A DNA stretch of 64,000 nucleotides from assembly GCF_046719735.1 (NCBI RefSeq), contig NZ_JAUTWQ010000010.1, positions 186,001 through 250,000 on the forward strand, given 5' to 3'. The stretch comes from Halobacillus_B rhizosphaerae. GTDB lineage: Bacteria; Bacillota; Bacilli; Bacillales; Halobacillaceae. The notes under the pieces were generated by a model, which was not told where the DNA came from, searched no databases, and saw nothing but the letters and a program-made list of their open reading frames with translations. Shown here piece after piece: positions 26,568 through 35,015 of this stretch; positions within the stretch are counted from its first letter, which is position 1; each line of letters starts with the position of its first letter. The position numbers and the translations under genes are program-made.

Positions 26568-27568
26568 TTCACGGCCACCCCCCTGCGCGCAATGAAGATA
26601 AAGAACGGGGTGCCGATTATCGCCGTCATGACCCCGACAGGGACCTCTTCAGGCATGATCACATACCTGGCACTAATATCTGCAGCCAGCAGCAGTATGG
26701 CCCCTAACAAGGCAGCATATGGGATAACCCAGCGATGATCCTGCCCTGCGATTCTTCTTGCAAAGTGGGGTACCACGATACCGACAAATCCTATTGGTCC
26801 TGCAATGGCTACGGCACCTCCGGCTAACAGGATGATTAAAACACCGGCGAAAGCTTTGATCCAGCCTGTTCGCTGGCCAAGTCCCTGTGCCACATCTTCT
26901 CCCATTAACAAGACGTTAATATGCCGGCCGATAAAAAACGAACCGATCCATGCAAGGATGAGATAAGGAAGTACTGGATATAAGTAACTAAGCTCCCTTC
27001 CCTGCACAGAACCTGCCAGCCAAAACAACACTTCATCAAGTGCCTTCTCATTTAGAACGAGCATTCCCTGGGTGAAAGAAGAAAATAGTGCCGCAATCGC
27101 TGCCCCGGCTAAAGTAAGACGGACAGGCGTCAGCCCCTGGCTGCCGGCAGCACCTATTCCATACACCACTACCGCTGCAAAAGCAGCCCCGGCAAAGGAA
27201 ATCCACGTCATCCCCTGCAGGGAGAGAGAAGGCAAATAGGAAATAGATAAAACTACAAAAAATGAAGCTCCAGCGTTTACCCCGAAAATCCCTGGTGAAG
27301 CTAGTGAGTTCCTAGTTAAAGCCTGCATAAGAACACCGGCGATAGCTAGAGAAGAACCCACACATACCGCCAGGATAGCCCGGGGCAGCCTTACTTCTCG
27401 AATAATAATATGCTGGTTAGACTGATCAAAATGCATGAAAGCTCTATATACATCGGCTAAGTTCACATCTGTGTAACCTAATCCGACACTCGCTAAAGTA
27501 AAAATAATGAGGAGCAAGATTCCTGCTAAAATCCCGATTCCCTTTTGTTTTGCCGATTTTAACACCAT
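26564..27568 (-). CDS. yfiZ: Ferric hydroxamate siderophore ABC permease (YfiZ-like)
   Basis: A 334-residue FecCD permease with REVRLPRAILAVCVGSSLAIAG, the NAGA loop, and the EAA-like coupling motif GFVGIVVPHFARRIAG. First gene of the minus-strand uptake operon, divergent from the binding protein gene, as yfiZ is from yfiY in B. subtilis. ATG start with GAGGATAT upstream. Transcription starts from a promoter next to a Fur box. Confidence 0.9.
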   Translation of the reverse strand: MVLKSAKQKGIGILAGILLLIIFTLASVGLGYTDVNLADVYRAFMHFDQSNQHIIIREVRLPRAILAVCVGSSLAIAGVLMQALTRNSLASPGIFGVNAGASFFVVLSISYLPSLSLQGMTWISFAGAAFAAVVVYGIGAAGSQGLTPVRLTLAGAAIAALFSSFTQGMLVLNEKALDEVLFWLAGSVQGRELSYLYPVLPYLILAWIGSFFIGRHINVLLMGEDVAQGLGQRTGWIKAFAGVLIILLAGGAVAIAGPIGFVGIVVPHFARRIAGQDHRWVIPYAALLGAILLLAADISARYVIMPEEVPVGVMTAIIGTPFFIFIARRGVAVK

Positions 27569-27616
27569 AAACTATATCCTCTCAAATCTGTAACTCTTAA
27601 ACTACTTCTATAGTAT

Positions 27617-27645
27617 AGTTTATTTGCAGCCCGTTCTAGTGTCAA
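27617..27645 (-). promoter_or_regulatory. Promoter of the permease operon
   Basis: On the minus strand TTGACA (27640-27645), a 17-base spacer and TAAACT (27617-27622). The adjacent Fur box starts directly upstream of the -35 hexamer. Confidence 0.6.
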
Positions 27646-27660
27646 TGATTTTGAGAATCA
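27646..27660. promoter_or_regulatory. Fur box, permease side
   Basis: TGATTTT-G-AGAATCA fits the 7-1-7 Fur consensus with two mismatches and abuts the -35 box of the permease promoter. Confidence 0.7.
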
Positions 27661-27736
27661 TTTTCAATTTGATTACAGTTTCTTTGCAAAATCTGTTGAC
27701 TTCTTTACGGATTTTCTATAGTCTACTAACTGTAAA

Positions 27737-27751
27737 TGATAATCATAATCA
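27737..27751. promoter_or_regulatory. Fur box, binding protein side
   Basis: TGATAAT-C-ATAATCA is a near-perfect 7-1-7 Fur box, placed between a TTGACT -35 candidate (27696-27701) and the start codon of the binding protein gene, where it would overlap the transcription start. Confidence 0.8.
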
Positions 27752-27768
27752 ATTAGGGAGTTGCTTTT

Positions 27769-28749
27769 ATGACAAAAAAATACTTATTGCCTTTCCTGAT
27801 GCTGCTGCTATTCTCATTTCTGCTAGCGGCTTGTGGAGAAGATTCTAAAGATACATCGAGTGAAGACCAAAGTAGTGGAAATGAAGGCACCGATGAATTT
27901 GAACCTTACACGATAAAACACGCCATGGGAGAAACGACTGTTAAATCTGAACCTAAACGTGTAGTTGTCCTGACTAACGAAGGAACAGAAGCACTGCTTG
28001 CCATGGGTATTAAACCGGTGGGTGCCGTTAAATCCTGGACAGGAGATCCATGGTATGAGCATATCAGTGATCAAATGGAAGGAGTAGAAGTCGTTGGAGA
28101 TGAGTCCAACGTTAACATTGAAAAGATTCTTTCCTTAAAACCTGACCTCATTATAGGAAACAAAATGCGCCAAGAAGATATTTACGATAAGTTAAGTGCC
28201 ATCGCACCAACCATTTTCTCCGAAACGCTGCGTGGAGAATGGCAAACAAACTTTATGACTTATGCAAAAGCTTTAAACATGGAAGATAAAGGACAGAAAC
28301 TGATCGACGATTATGACCAACGCTTGAAAGACTTCGCTGACGAGGCTGGTGATAAACTGAACCAGAAAGTATCCGTTATCCGTTTTATGCCTGACCATGT
28401 ACGTATTTATCATAAAGATTCTTTCTCCGGAGTCATACTAGATCAAATTGGCTTCAAACGTCCAGAATCCCAAGATAAAGATGACTTTATGGAAAAAGCG
28501 ACGAAAGAAAGAATTCCCGCTATGGATGGGGATGTGATGTTTTATTTCACTTATGATACTGGTGATGGAGCAGCGAATAAAGTGGAGAAGGACTGGCTGA
28601 ACGATCCATTGTTCCAAAACCTCGATGTAGTGAAATCTGGAGATGTTCATGAAGTAAGTGATGCGATTTGGAATACAGCCGGCGGTTACATTGCCGCTAA
28701 CCGTATGGTAGATGATTTAGAAAAATATTTCTTAGATGATGAACAATAA
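27769..28749 (+). CDS. yfiY: Iron-hydroxamate siderophore-binding lipoprotein (YfiY-like)
   Basis: A 326-residue substrate-binding protein of the FecB/TroA class III fold. The N-terminal signal ends in the lipobox LLAAC, with the Cys at residue 22, so it is anchored to the outer face of the membrane. An acidic, Ser-rich linker follows, then two lobes (KRVVVLTNEGTEALLAMG, KPDLIIGNKM, NTAGGYIAANRM). It resembles B. subtilis YfiY, the receptor for schizokinen and arthrobactin, which fits the neighbouring biosynthetic operon. ATG start with AGGGAG nine bases upstream. Confidence 0.92.
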   Translation: MTKKYLLPFLMLLLFSFLLAACGEDSKDTSSEDQSSGNEGTDEFEPYTIKHAMGETTVKSEPKRVVVLTNEGTEALLAMGIKPVGAVKSWTGDPWYEHISDQMEGVEVVGDESNVNIEKILSLKPDLIIGNKMRQEDIYDKLSAIAPTIFSETLRGEWQTNFMTYAKALNMEDKGQKLIDDYDQRLKDFADEAGDKLNQKVSVIRFMPDHVRIYHKDSFSGVILDQIGFKRPESQDKDDFMEKATKERIPAMDGDVMFYFTYDTGDGAANKVEKDWLNDPLFQNLDVVKSGDVHEVSDAIWNTAGGYIAANRMVDDLEKYFLDDEQ

Positions 28750-28762
28750 GTATTACCATAGA

Positions 28763-28797
28763 AGAACCACACCAGTGAGACCGGTGTGGTTCTTTCT
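28763..28797 (+). terminator. Terminator after yfiY-like gene
   Basis: AGAACCACACC (28763-28773) pairs with GGTGTGGTTCT (28783-28793), followed by TTCTTTG. Confidence 0.8.
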
Positions 28798-28863
28798 TTG
28801 TGCTAATTCCCCTGCCTATTTGGCGGCATAAAGGGCTTTTACACCAGCGAGATACATAGTCGC

Positions 28864-29682
28864 TTAATGTAAACTGGAATGAAATTCAAACGCAGTTGTA
28901 CCATAGATGTTTTTAAAGTGTTTATTTAAATGGGTTAAATCTGTAAATCCGCATTCCGCTACTGCTGAGTAAATATCTCCACTTTTCTCTATCCTCTGCT
29001 TGGCATATTCTATTTTGGCGTTAAGATAATATTGATAAGGAGAAATACCGGTATGTGCCTTAAAAAATCTGATAAACTGATATTTCGACAAGCACAGTTC
29101 CTGAGAGATTTCATCCAGTTTGAGACCCCTATCTAAATGGGCATGAAGAATATCTTTGGCTTTCTTAATTAAGGTATGATCTTTCTTCCATTCTGTAGAA
29201 AGATCTGTTCGAATAAGACGATCAGCTAAAGATAAGAATAATTCACTGCAAAATGCCTCATCTTTATCCACTAAGATCGCCTGGGCAAGATTTATAATGC
29301 TTTGCTTAAGTCTCTTATCATATAAAATTGGAGATGGAAAACGCACCATCTCCTTCATCTGAAGAGCGTCTAGGAGCAATTTCGGCTTAATATACAACAT
29401 CACGTAATCAAGCCCAGTCTTATCATGAGCCATTCCGTCATGGGCCTGTTCAGGGTTAAACAGCATAACACCTTGCGGATAGGACAATTGTATATTGCCA
29501 TCTAAGTGATAACGTTGTATACCACGAATGGTCACCCCAATGGCATACTCTTCATGCGCATGTTTTTTATAGGAAAATTCATGAATACTTGCTGACAATG
29601 CGGTAATTTCTGCCGATTTTTTATAGTATTCAATACGGTAGAAATTATTAGAAGTAAGCCGAAAGCGATCGTTGCTCCCCAT
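28864..29682 (-). CDS. AraC-family transcriptional regulator, N-terminus altered by a LysE-gene junction
   Basis: About 272 residues from ATG 29682. An N-terminal cupin-type AraC ligand-binding domain (HAHEEYAIGVTIRGIQRY) is followed by two helix-turn-helix motifs (LDEISQELCLSKYQFIRFFKAHTG; YSAVAECGFTDLTHLNKHFK). This type often controls LysE/RhtB exporters. The first about 15 residues are read from DNA that, in another frame, still encodes a LysE N-terminus, so the native start seems to have been lost in a deletion. No convincing ribosome binding site precedes 29682; a longer TTG-initiated frame reaches 29775. It may be translated by coupling or be damaged. Confidence 0.7.
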   Translation of the reverse strand: MGSNDRFRLTSNNFYRIEYYKKSAEITALSASIHEFSYKKHAHEEYAIGVTIRGIQRYHLDGNIQLSYPQGVMLFNPEQAHDGMAHDKTGLDYVMLYIKPKLLLDALQMKEMVRFPSPILYDKRLKQSIINLAQAILVDKDEAFCSELFLSLADRLIRTDLSTEWKKDHTLIKKAKDILHAHLDRGLKLDEISQELCLSKYQFIRFFKAHTGISPYQYYLNAKIEYAKQRIEKSGDIYSAVAECGFTDLTHLNKHFKNIYGTTAFEFHSSLH

Positions 29683-29801
29683 GTAAATTGCATCGCCTTT
29701 CTGGTGCCTGATTGGTGGGCGGTAGACACGATTACAATATTTGTCGGTCCGGGAGTAAAAGTGATCATAATACAATAGATAAAAAAAGATGTAAGATTCA
29801 T
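29634..29801 (-). pseudogene. Truncated LysE/RhtB-type exporter, first about 55 codons only
   Basis: From an ATG at 29801 with GGAGAGGAG upstream, the frame reads MNLTSFFIYC, then MITFTPGPTNIVIVS and a Gly-rich second helix, which is the typical LysE N-terminus. Homology stops after the second hydrophobic stretch, and the frame closes at 29532 inside the AraC gene. An intact exporter has about 200 residues, so this is a 5' remnant whose expression signals survive. Confidence 0.65.
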
Positions 29802-29829
29802 AGATAAACTCCTCTCCAAGCGTTCTGAT

Positions 29830-30226
29830 GTAATCTTACAGCTATTTGCCCCCGCCTTATAGTATATTATTGCAAAAGAATAGAAAGCTTCTTCTCAAAG
29901 TATTCATTACTTACACCCATGTCTGCCCTATCAACTCCTGTGATTATTTTTAGTGAATCCGGCAGTTATGATTGTCATTCATTTAAGTATCAAGCCTGTC
30001 TCCCCCTATCCCACTACCGTTCATAACGACTCACCAAGGTTAAGTCTGTCAGTTATGAATTGCGTAGATCCATTTCAAGAATGGACGCTCTTACGCCCCC
30101 TCCTTTTAAATCGTTTGTATTTACATGGTTACAATCTAAAAAAAGCTCTTAGTTAACATCTTTACCATCATAATCATGCCTTATCTGGTTAAACTAGGTG
30201 TAGTAAATTGTGGAGGAGCGTCGCAG
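29830..30226. other. Intergenic region, no supported gene
   Basis: A short open frame at 29953-30156 has no ribosome binding site or recognisable motif. TTAACA and CATAAT near 30153-30174 could belong to a promoter for the following operon, but the match is weak. Confidence 0.35.
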
Positions 30227-31837
30227 GTGAAAATTGCTGATGTCTTGATCATCATAGGTTTTGTAGTAATTGCAGCGATCATTCTTATTGTGTTAATCGG
30301 TGGAATCTTTCTTTTAGTTATGGATCGAAAGCAGAAGCAGCATCCGATTCTCAGGAATTATCCGTTGATCGGCAGAGCACGATATTTCTTAGAGAGTATC
30401 GGACCTGAGCTAAGGCAGTATTTGTTTAATAACGATTTGGAAGGCAAGCCCTTTTCACGGGTAGAGTATCAGCATATTGTTAAGAAGGCTAAATACAAAC
30501 GTGACGTCATTGGCTTTGGTTCACAGCGTGATTTTGAGGAGCCTGGCTTTTACATTCGAAATTCATTGTTTCCTAAATTGACGGAGGAACTCAAGATGGA
30601 CCGGGAGTTAAAGGTGACCACGGAACGTTATCTTCTATTAAATGAGCCATTGTTTGCCCAGCGTGATGAGAAGCTTGAGGATGAAGAGTCACCTGTTTAT
30701 TTATTGGAGGAAGAAGATGCAATCGTAATCGGCGAACACACGAGCCAGCCGTTTCGGGTTAAAGGTCAGATTGGGATGTCCGCAATGAGTTTCGGCTCCT
30801 TAGGGGATCGAGCGATTACTGCATTGTCGGAAGGATTAGGAATAGCGAAAGGAACGTGGATGAACACCGGAGAGGGAGGGTTGTCCGATTATCACCTTAA
30901 GGGCGGCGTAGATATTATCATGCAGATCGGACCGGGACTATTCGGTGTCAGAGATAAAGAAGGAAATTTTAGTTGGGAAGCGTTAGAGGAAAAGAGCAGA
31001 ATCCCTGAGGTAAAAGCATTTGAAATTAAACTGGCTCAAGGGGCAAAAACTCGCGGCGGACACATAGACGGTGAAAAGGTGACCGAAGAAATCGCTCGTA
31101 TACGAATGGTCGAGCCGTTTAAGTCGATTGACAGTCCGAACCGTTTCCATGAATTTGACGATCTACCTTCTTTGTTTCAATTCTTTGAAAAGGTTCGTAA
31201 ACATACGGGGAAGCCAATCGGTATGAAGGTTGTTATTGGCAGCAAGCAGGAAGCAGAGGAACTGGCGAAGGCAATAAAGGAAACCGGGATGGGTCCTGAC
31301 TTCATCACAGTCGATGGCGGTGAAGGAGGAACAGGTGCCTCCTATCAGGAATTAGCTGATAGCGCCGGTCTGCCAATACGTTCTGCACTTCCACTTGTCG
31401 ATCAAGCTCTAAGGCAATACGGTGTCAGAGACCGATTAAAAATTATTGCTTCTGGGAAAATGTTTTCACCTGATCGTGTTGTTATTGCACTAGCCATGGG
31501 AGCGGACCTCGTCAATATTGCAAGAGCTTTTATGATCACCGTTGGCTGCATTCAGGCTCTTCAATGCCATTCAAACTCCTGCCCTGCCGGAGTGGCAACG
31601 ACAGATCCTGAACTGCAAAAAGCACTCGTCGTCGATGAGAAAAAATGGCGCACGGCAAACTATCTCATATCTATGCGCAAAGGGCTCTTCCGTCTGGCTG
31701 CGGCATCTGGCTTAGATTCCCCAACCAAATTCACGCGCGATCATATTGTATACCGCGATGAAAAGGGACGCACTTGGTCATTGGACGAGATCTATCAATC
31801 GATCTATAAACCTGAAAATATTAATGATATCTCCTAG
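30227..31837 (+). CDS. yerD: Membrane-anchored FMN-binding glutamate synthase-like protein (YerD-type)
   Basis: About 536 residues. An N-terminal transmembrane helix (residues 5-33) is followed by a GltS-like FMN/Fe-S domain: IGMSAMSFGSLG, DGGEGGTGA, and the iron-sulfur region CHSNSCPAGVAT. The glutaminase domain of true GOGAT is absent, so it cannot by itself use glutamine; the reaction is unknown. A GTG at 30227, nine bases after GGAGGA, is the preferred start over an upstream ATG (30176) without a ribosome binding site. First gene of a three-gene operon. Confidence 0.85.
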   Translation: MKIADVLIIIGFVVIAAIILIVLIGGIFLLVMDRKQKQHPILRNYPLIGRARYFLESIGPELRQYLFNNDLEGKPFSRVEYQHIVKKAKYKRDVIGFGSQRDFEEPGFYIRNSLFPKLTEELKMDRELKVTTERYLLLNEPLFAQRDEKLEDEESPVYLLEEEDAIVIGEHTSQPFRVKGQIGMSAMSFGSLGDRAITALSEGLGIAKGTWMNTGEGGLSDYHLKGGVDIIMQIGPGLFGVRDKEGNFSWEALEEKSRIPEVKAFEIKLAQGAKTRGGHIDGEKVTEEIARIRMVEPFKSIDSPNRFHEFDDLPSLFQFFEKVRKHTGKPIGMKVVIGSKQEAEELAKAIKETGMGPDFITVDGGEGGTGASYQELADSAGLPIRSALPLVDQALRQYGVRDRLKIIASGKMFSPDRVVIALAMGADLVNIARAFMITVGCIQALQCHSNSCPAGVATTDPELQKALVVDEKKWRTANYLISMRKGLFRLAAASGLDSPTKFTRDHIVYRDEKGRTWSLDEIYQSIYKPENINDIS

Positions 31838-31858
31838 TAAGGAAAGAAGGTTAAGTAT

Positions 31859-33490
31859 ATGAAAGCAGCGGAACTGTTGATCAAGTGTTTGGAGAATGAA
31901 GGGGTCGAGTATATTTTCGGGGTGCCCGGTGAAGAGAACATTGATTTCATGGATGCGCTCCTAGACTCCAGTATCCAATTTATTTTAACGCGTCATGAAA
32001 CGAGTGCCGCCTTTATGGCGGGCGCATACGGCAGACTAACAGGAAAGCCCGGCGTTTGCCTGGCAACACTTGGACCAGGTGCTACTAACTTATTAACCGG
32101 CGTCGCTACCGCAAACATGGACCTCTGCCCGTTAGTTGCCATTACAGGTCAAGCGGGACTAGGTCGCCAGCATAAGGTATCTCACCAATATTATGACATC
32201 GTCTCTGTTTATGCCGGAGTTACGAAATGGAATACTCAGATCAAAACGGCGGCAAGCGTTCCGGAAATTGTGAGAAAAGCATTTAAAGTAGCTAAACAAG
32301 AAAAAACCGGTGCTGCTCATATTGAATTACCGGAAGACGTTGCAAAAATAAAGGTCGAAGCCGCTCCCCTCAGCATCGTTCCAGAAAAGCTCTCCGAAGC
32401 AGATGAGCCAGTAATAAAGGACGCTGTCAAGCTGATCGAACAAGCACAGCACCCAATCATTTTAGCAGGAAATGGGGTAACGCGAGGAGATGCAGCAGAG
32501 GAACTGAGGACGCTAGTGAGCAAAATAAATCTCCCTGTTGTTCATACCTTTATGGGGAAAGGGGCTGTTCCTTGGACCGATGAACACAGTTTGTTAACGG
32601 CGGGAATTGGAGGCAATGATTATATTACCTGCGGATTTGCTCAGGCCGATTTAATCGTTGCGATAGGCTTTGATATGTCGGAGTACCCACCGAAAAACTG
32701 GAACGCTGAAGGTCAAACGCCAATACTGCATGTGGACACAAAAGAAGCGGAAATTGATGCATGTTATCCTGTCCGGTTGAATGTGGTCGGAAATATTAAG
32801 GAGAATGTAAAGAATCTTACAAATGCGTTGGCTCCGAAAGAACGGGATTTAGCCTGGGTGGCGAATGTCCGTAAACAGGCCCTTTCCGAACTGGAATCTT
32901 TTAAAAATGATCACTCATTTCCTGTAAAACCACAGAAGATTATTTCTGATTTGAGGTCGGTGATGGCGGAGGACGGGATTGTGATTTCAGACGTCGGAGC
33001 TCACAAAATGTGGATGGCGCGGATGTTCCATTGTTATCAGCCGAACACGTGTTTAATTTCGAACGGCTTAGCTTCCATGGGTGTCGCTGTTCCAAGTGCA
33101 ATTGCTGCTAAAATGACGGCTCCAAAGCGTCAAGTCGTCGCGGTATGCGGAGATGGTTCGTTTCAAATGACGAGCGCTGAATTAGAGACGGCAAAACGCC
33201 TGAACCTTCCAATTGTCATTCTTCTTTGGCGTGATGATGGCTATGGTTTAATCGAATGGCACCAGATGAAAGCCTTCAACCGCTCCTCCCATATTAAATT
33301 TGATAATCCTGATTTTGGACAACTAGCAAGGTCTTATGGCTTTGAAGCCATAAAAATTGAAAAAACGGAAGAGTTGAAGCCTGGATTAGAGAAGGCGTTA
33401 GCAATGAATAAGCCTGTCTTAATCGATTGTCCAGTTGATTACAGGGAAAATATGAAGCTTACCGAAAAACTGGGACACATTATCTGCTGA
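31859..33490 (+). CDS. Thiamine-diphosphate enzyme, acetolactate synthase large-subunit-like
   Basis: A 543-residue ThDP enzyme of the acetolactate synthase/pyruvate oxidase family. N-terminal PYR domain with the catalytic Glu (LTRHETSAAFMAGAYGR), a central domain (ILAGNGVTRGDAAEEL), and a C-terminal PP domain with the ThDP/Mg motif GDGSFQMTSAELETAKRLNLP. There is no alsD or ilvN nearby, and the linkage to a glutamate-synthase-like protein and an aldehyde dehydrogenase suggests that the product need not be acetolactate. ATG start with GGAAAGAAGG upstream; 21 bases after the previous gene. Confidence 0.85.
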   Translation: MKAAELLIKCLENEGVEYIFGVPGEENIDFMDALLDSSIQFILTRHETSAAFMAGAYGRLTGKPGVCLATLGPGATNLLTGVATANMDLCPLVAITGQAGLGRQHKVSHQYYDIVSVYAGVTKWNTQIKTAASVPEIVRKAFKVAKQEKTGAAHIELPEDVAKIKVEAAPLSIVPEKLSEADEPVIKDAVKLIEQAQHPIILAGNGVTRGDAAEELRTLVSKINLPVVHTFMGKGAVPWTDEHSLLTAGIGGNDYITCGFAQADLIVAIGFDMSEYPPKNWNAEGQTPILHVDTKEAEIDACYPVRLNVVGNIKENVKNLTNALAPKERDLAWVANVRKQALSELESFKNDHSFPVKPQKIISDLRSVMAEDGIVISDVGAHKMWMARMFHCYQPNTCLISNGLASMGVAVPSAIAAKMTAPKRQVVAVCGDGSFQMTSAELETAKRLNLPIVILLWRDDGYGLIEWHQMKAFNRSSHIKFDNPDFGQLARSYGFEAIKIEKTEELKPGLEKALAMNKPVLIDCPVDYRENMKLTEKLGHIIC

Positions 33491-33504
33491 ACGGAGGACA
33501 TGAC

Positions 33505-34962
33505 ATGATGAAACTTGGTTCAATTATTAACGGACAGGAACGAAATGAAGATAGTCGGGAGACGCTTGCCGTAACGAATCCTTATACGAATGAAAAAGTC
33601 GCGGAATTGAAACTTGCAGTCAAGAAGGATCTCGACGATGCAGTAGCTGCAAGCTATGAGACGTTTCATTCTGTAATGAAGCGGATGCCTGCATACGAAC
33701 GTGCTGACATTTTACGTAAAGCGGCAGACTTACTAGTGGAAAAAGCCCACGATTTTGCGATCAACATCAGTATGGAGGCAGGCAAGCCGATTAAGTATTG
33801 CCACAGTGAAGTAGAGCGGTCGATCCAGGTTCTGCGTTTCGCTTCAGAATTAGCGAAAAATATTAACGGTGAAACTCTGCCCATGGACGCTGCGATCGGC
33901 GGGGAACACCGTATTGGTATAGTCAAGCGCGAGCCGCTTGGAGTTGTCGGCGCGATCACTCCGTTTAATTTCCCTTTAAACCTGTCGCTGCATAAACTTG
34001 CTCCAGCGCTTGCTGCAGGGAATACTGTTGTGTTTAAACCAGCCGAAAAGACTCCAGTGTCAGCCTATATGCTCGTGAAGCTGTTCCAGGAAGCCGGATT
34101 GCCTGACGGTATCATCAACTTACTGATTGGAACCGGGGATGAGGTAGGTTCGCCGCTTGTAACGCATAACAACGTCCACAAAATCAGCTTTACCGGCAGC
34201 CTTGCAGTCGGTAAAAAGATCAGGGAAACAGCGGGATTTAAAAAAGTTACCTTAGAGCTCGGCTCAAATTCGCCCAATATTATCTTTGCAGATGCTGACT
34301 TGGAAGAAGCTGCGACTCAATTAGTGAAAGGCGCATTTTCCTTCTCGGGACAAGTCTGCATATCGGCTCAGCGAATTTACGTGCAAAAAGATATCTATAA
34401 ACCCTTTCTCAACTCTTATATTGAAAAGACTCAAGCCCTCACCATCGGCGACCCAAGTAAGGACGAAACTGATATCGGGCCCATGATTAATGAAGAAGAA
34501 GCAAAACGGGCAAAACAGTGGATTGATGATGCCGTTTCTAAAGGAGCAGTTATTGAAACCGGCGGTAAACGAATAGGCCCGGTTCTAACCCCTACGATCA
34601 TGACCAATGTGGATAAAAACATGAAAATTATTGCTCAGGAAGTATTTGCTCCGATTGTTTCAATCATACCGTTTGAGACGGAAGAAGAAGTAGTCAACTA
34701 TTCCAATGATTCCATCTACGGACTTCAAGCCGGTGTATTTACTAATGATATCAACAGGGCATTGCGCGTTGCTGATAGACTTGAAATGGGCGGCGTCTGG
34801 ATCAACGATATCTCCACATACCGCCAGGATAACCATCCGTATGGAGGTGTGAAGCAAAGCGGAGTAGGTAGAGAAGGCGTAAAATATGCCATAGAAGACA
34901 TGACCGAAATGAAATTCATCGGCATTAAAATTAAGGAACAAAGCAAGAATTCGAACCCTTAA
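33505..34962 (+). CDS. NAD(P)-dependent aldehyde dehydrogenase
   Basis: A 485-residue ALDH. Motifs: ITPFNFPLN, KPAEKTPVSA, FTGSLAVGKKI, general base LELGSNSPN (GGxSP changed to GSNSP), catalytic Cys in SFSGQVCISAQRIYV, and QEVFAPIVSI. It resembles lactaldehyde/glycolaldehyde-type dehydrogenases; the true substrate is unknown but may be produced by the ThDP enzyme 14 bases upstream. ATG start seven bases after GGAGG. The gene is convergent with minJ and I see no clear terminator between them. Confidence 0.88.
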   Translation: MMKLGSIINGQERNEDSRETLAVTNPYTNEKVAELKLAVKKDLDDAVAASYETFHSVMKRMPAYERADILRKAADLLVEKAHDFAINISMEAGKPIKYCHSEVERSIQVLRFASELAKNINGETLPMDAAIGGEHRIGIVKREPLGVVGAITPFNFPLNLSLHKLAPALAAGNTVVFKPAEKTPVSAYMLVKLFQEAGLPDGIINLLIGTGDEVGSPLVTHNNVHKISFTGSLAVGKKIRETAGFKKVTLELGSNSPNIIFADADLEEAATQLVKGAFSFSGQVCISAQRIYVQKDIYKPFLNSYIEKTQALTIGDPSKDETDIGPMINEEEAKRAKQWIDDAVSKGAVIETGGKRIGPVLTPTIMTNVDKNMKIIAQEVFAPIVSIIPFETEEEVVNYSNDSIYGLQAGVFTNDINRALRVADRLEMGGVWINDISTYRQDNHPYGGVKQSGVGREGVKYAIEDMTEMKFIGIKIKEQSKNSNP

Positions 34963-35015
34963 ATTCCAGGTCATCTAGGGAGCAAATAGGAATTTACTTT
35001 AGTCTATTTATTCTT

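Noticed and set aside
28864..29682. AraC gene as regulator of the neighbouring siderophore system
   Set aside because: Unlike Btr or YbtA contexts, it is linked to a LysE remnant and separated by a terminator from the uptake genes; its target was more likely the lost exporter.
29953..30156. 67-codon plus-strand frame before the yerD-like gene
   Set aside because: No ribosome binding site and no protein-like composition.
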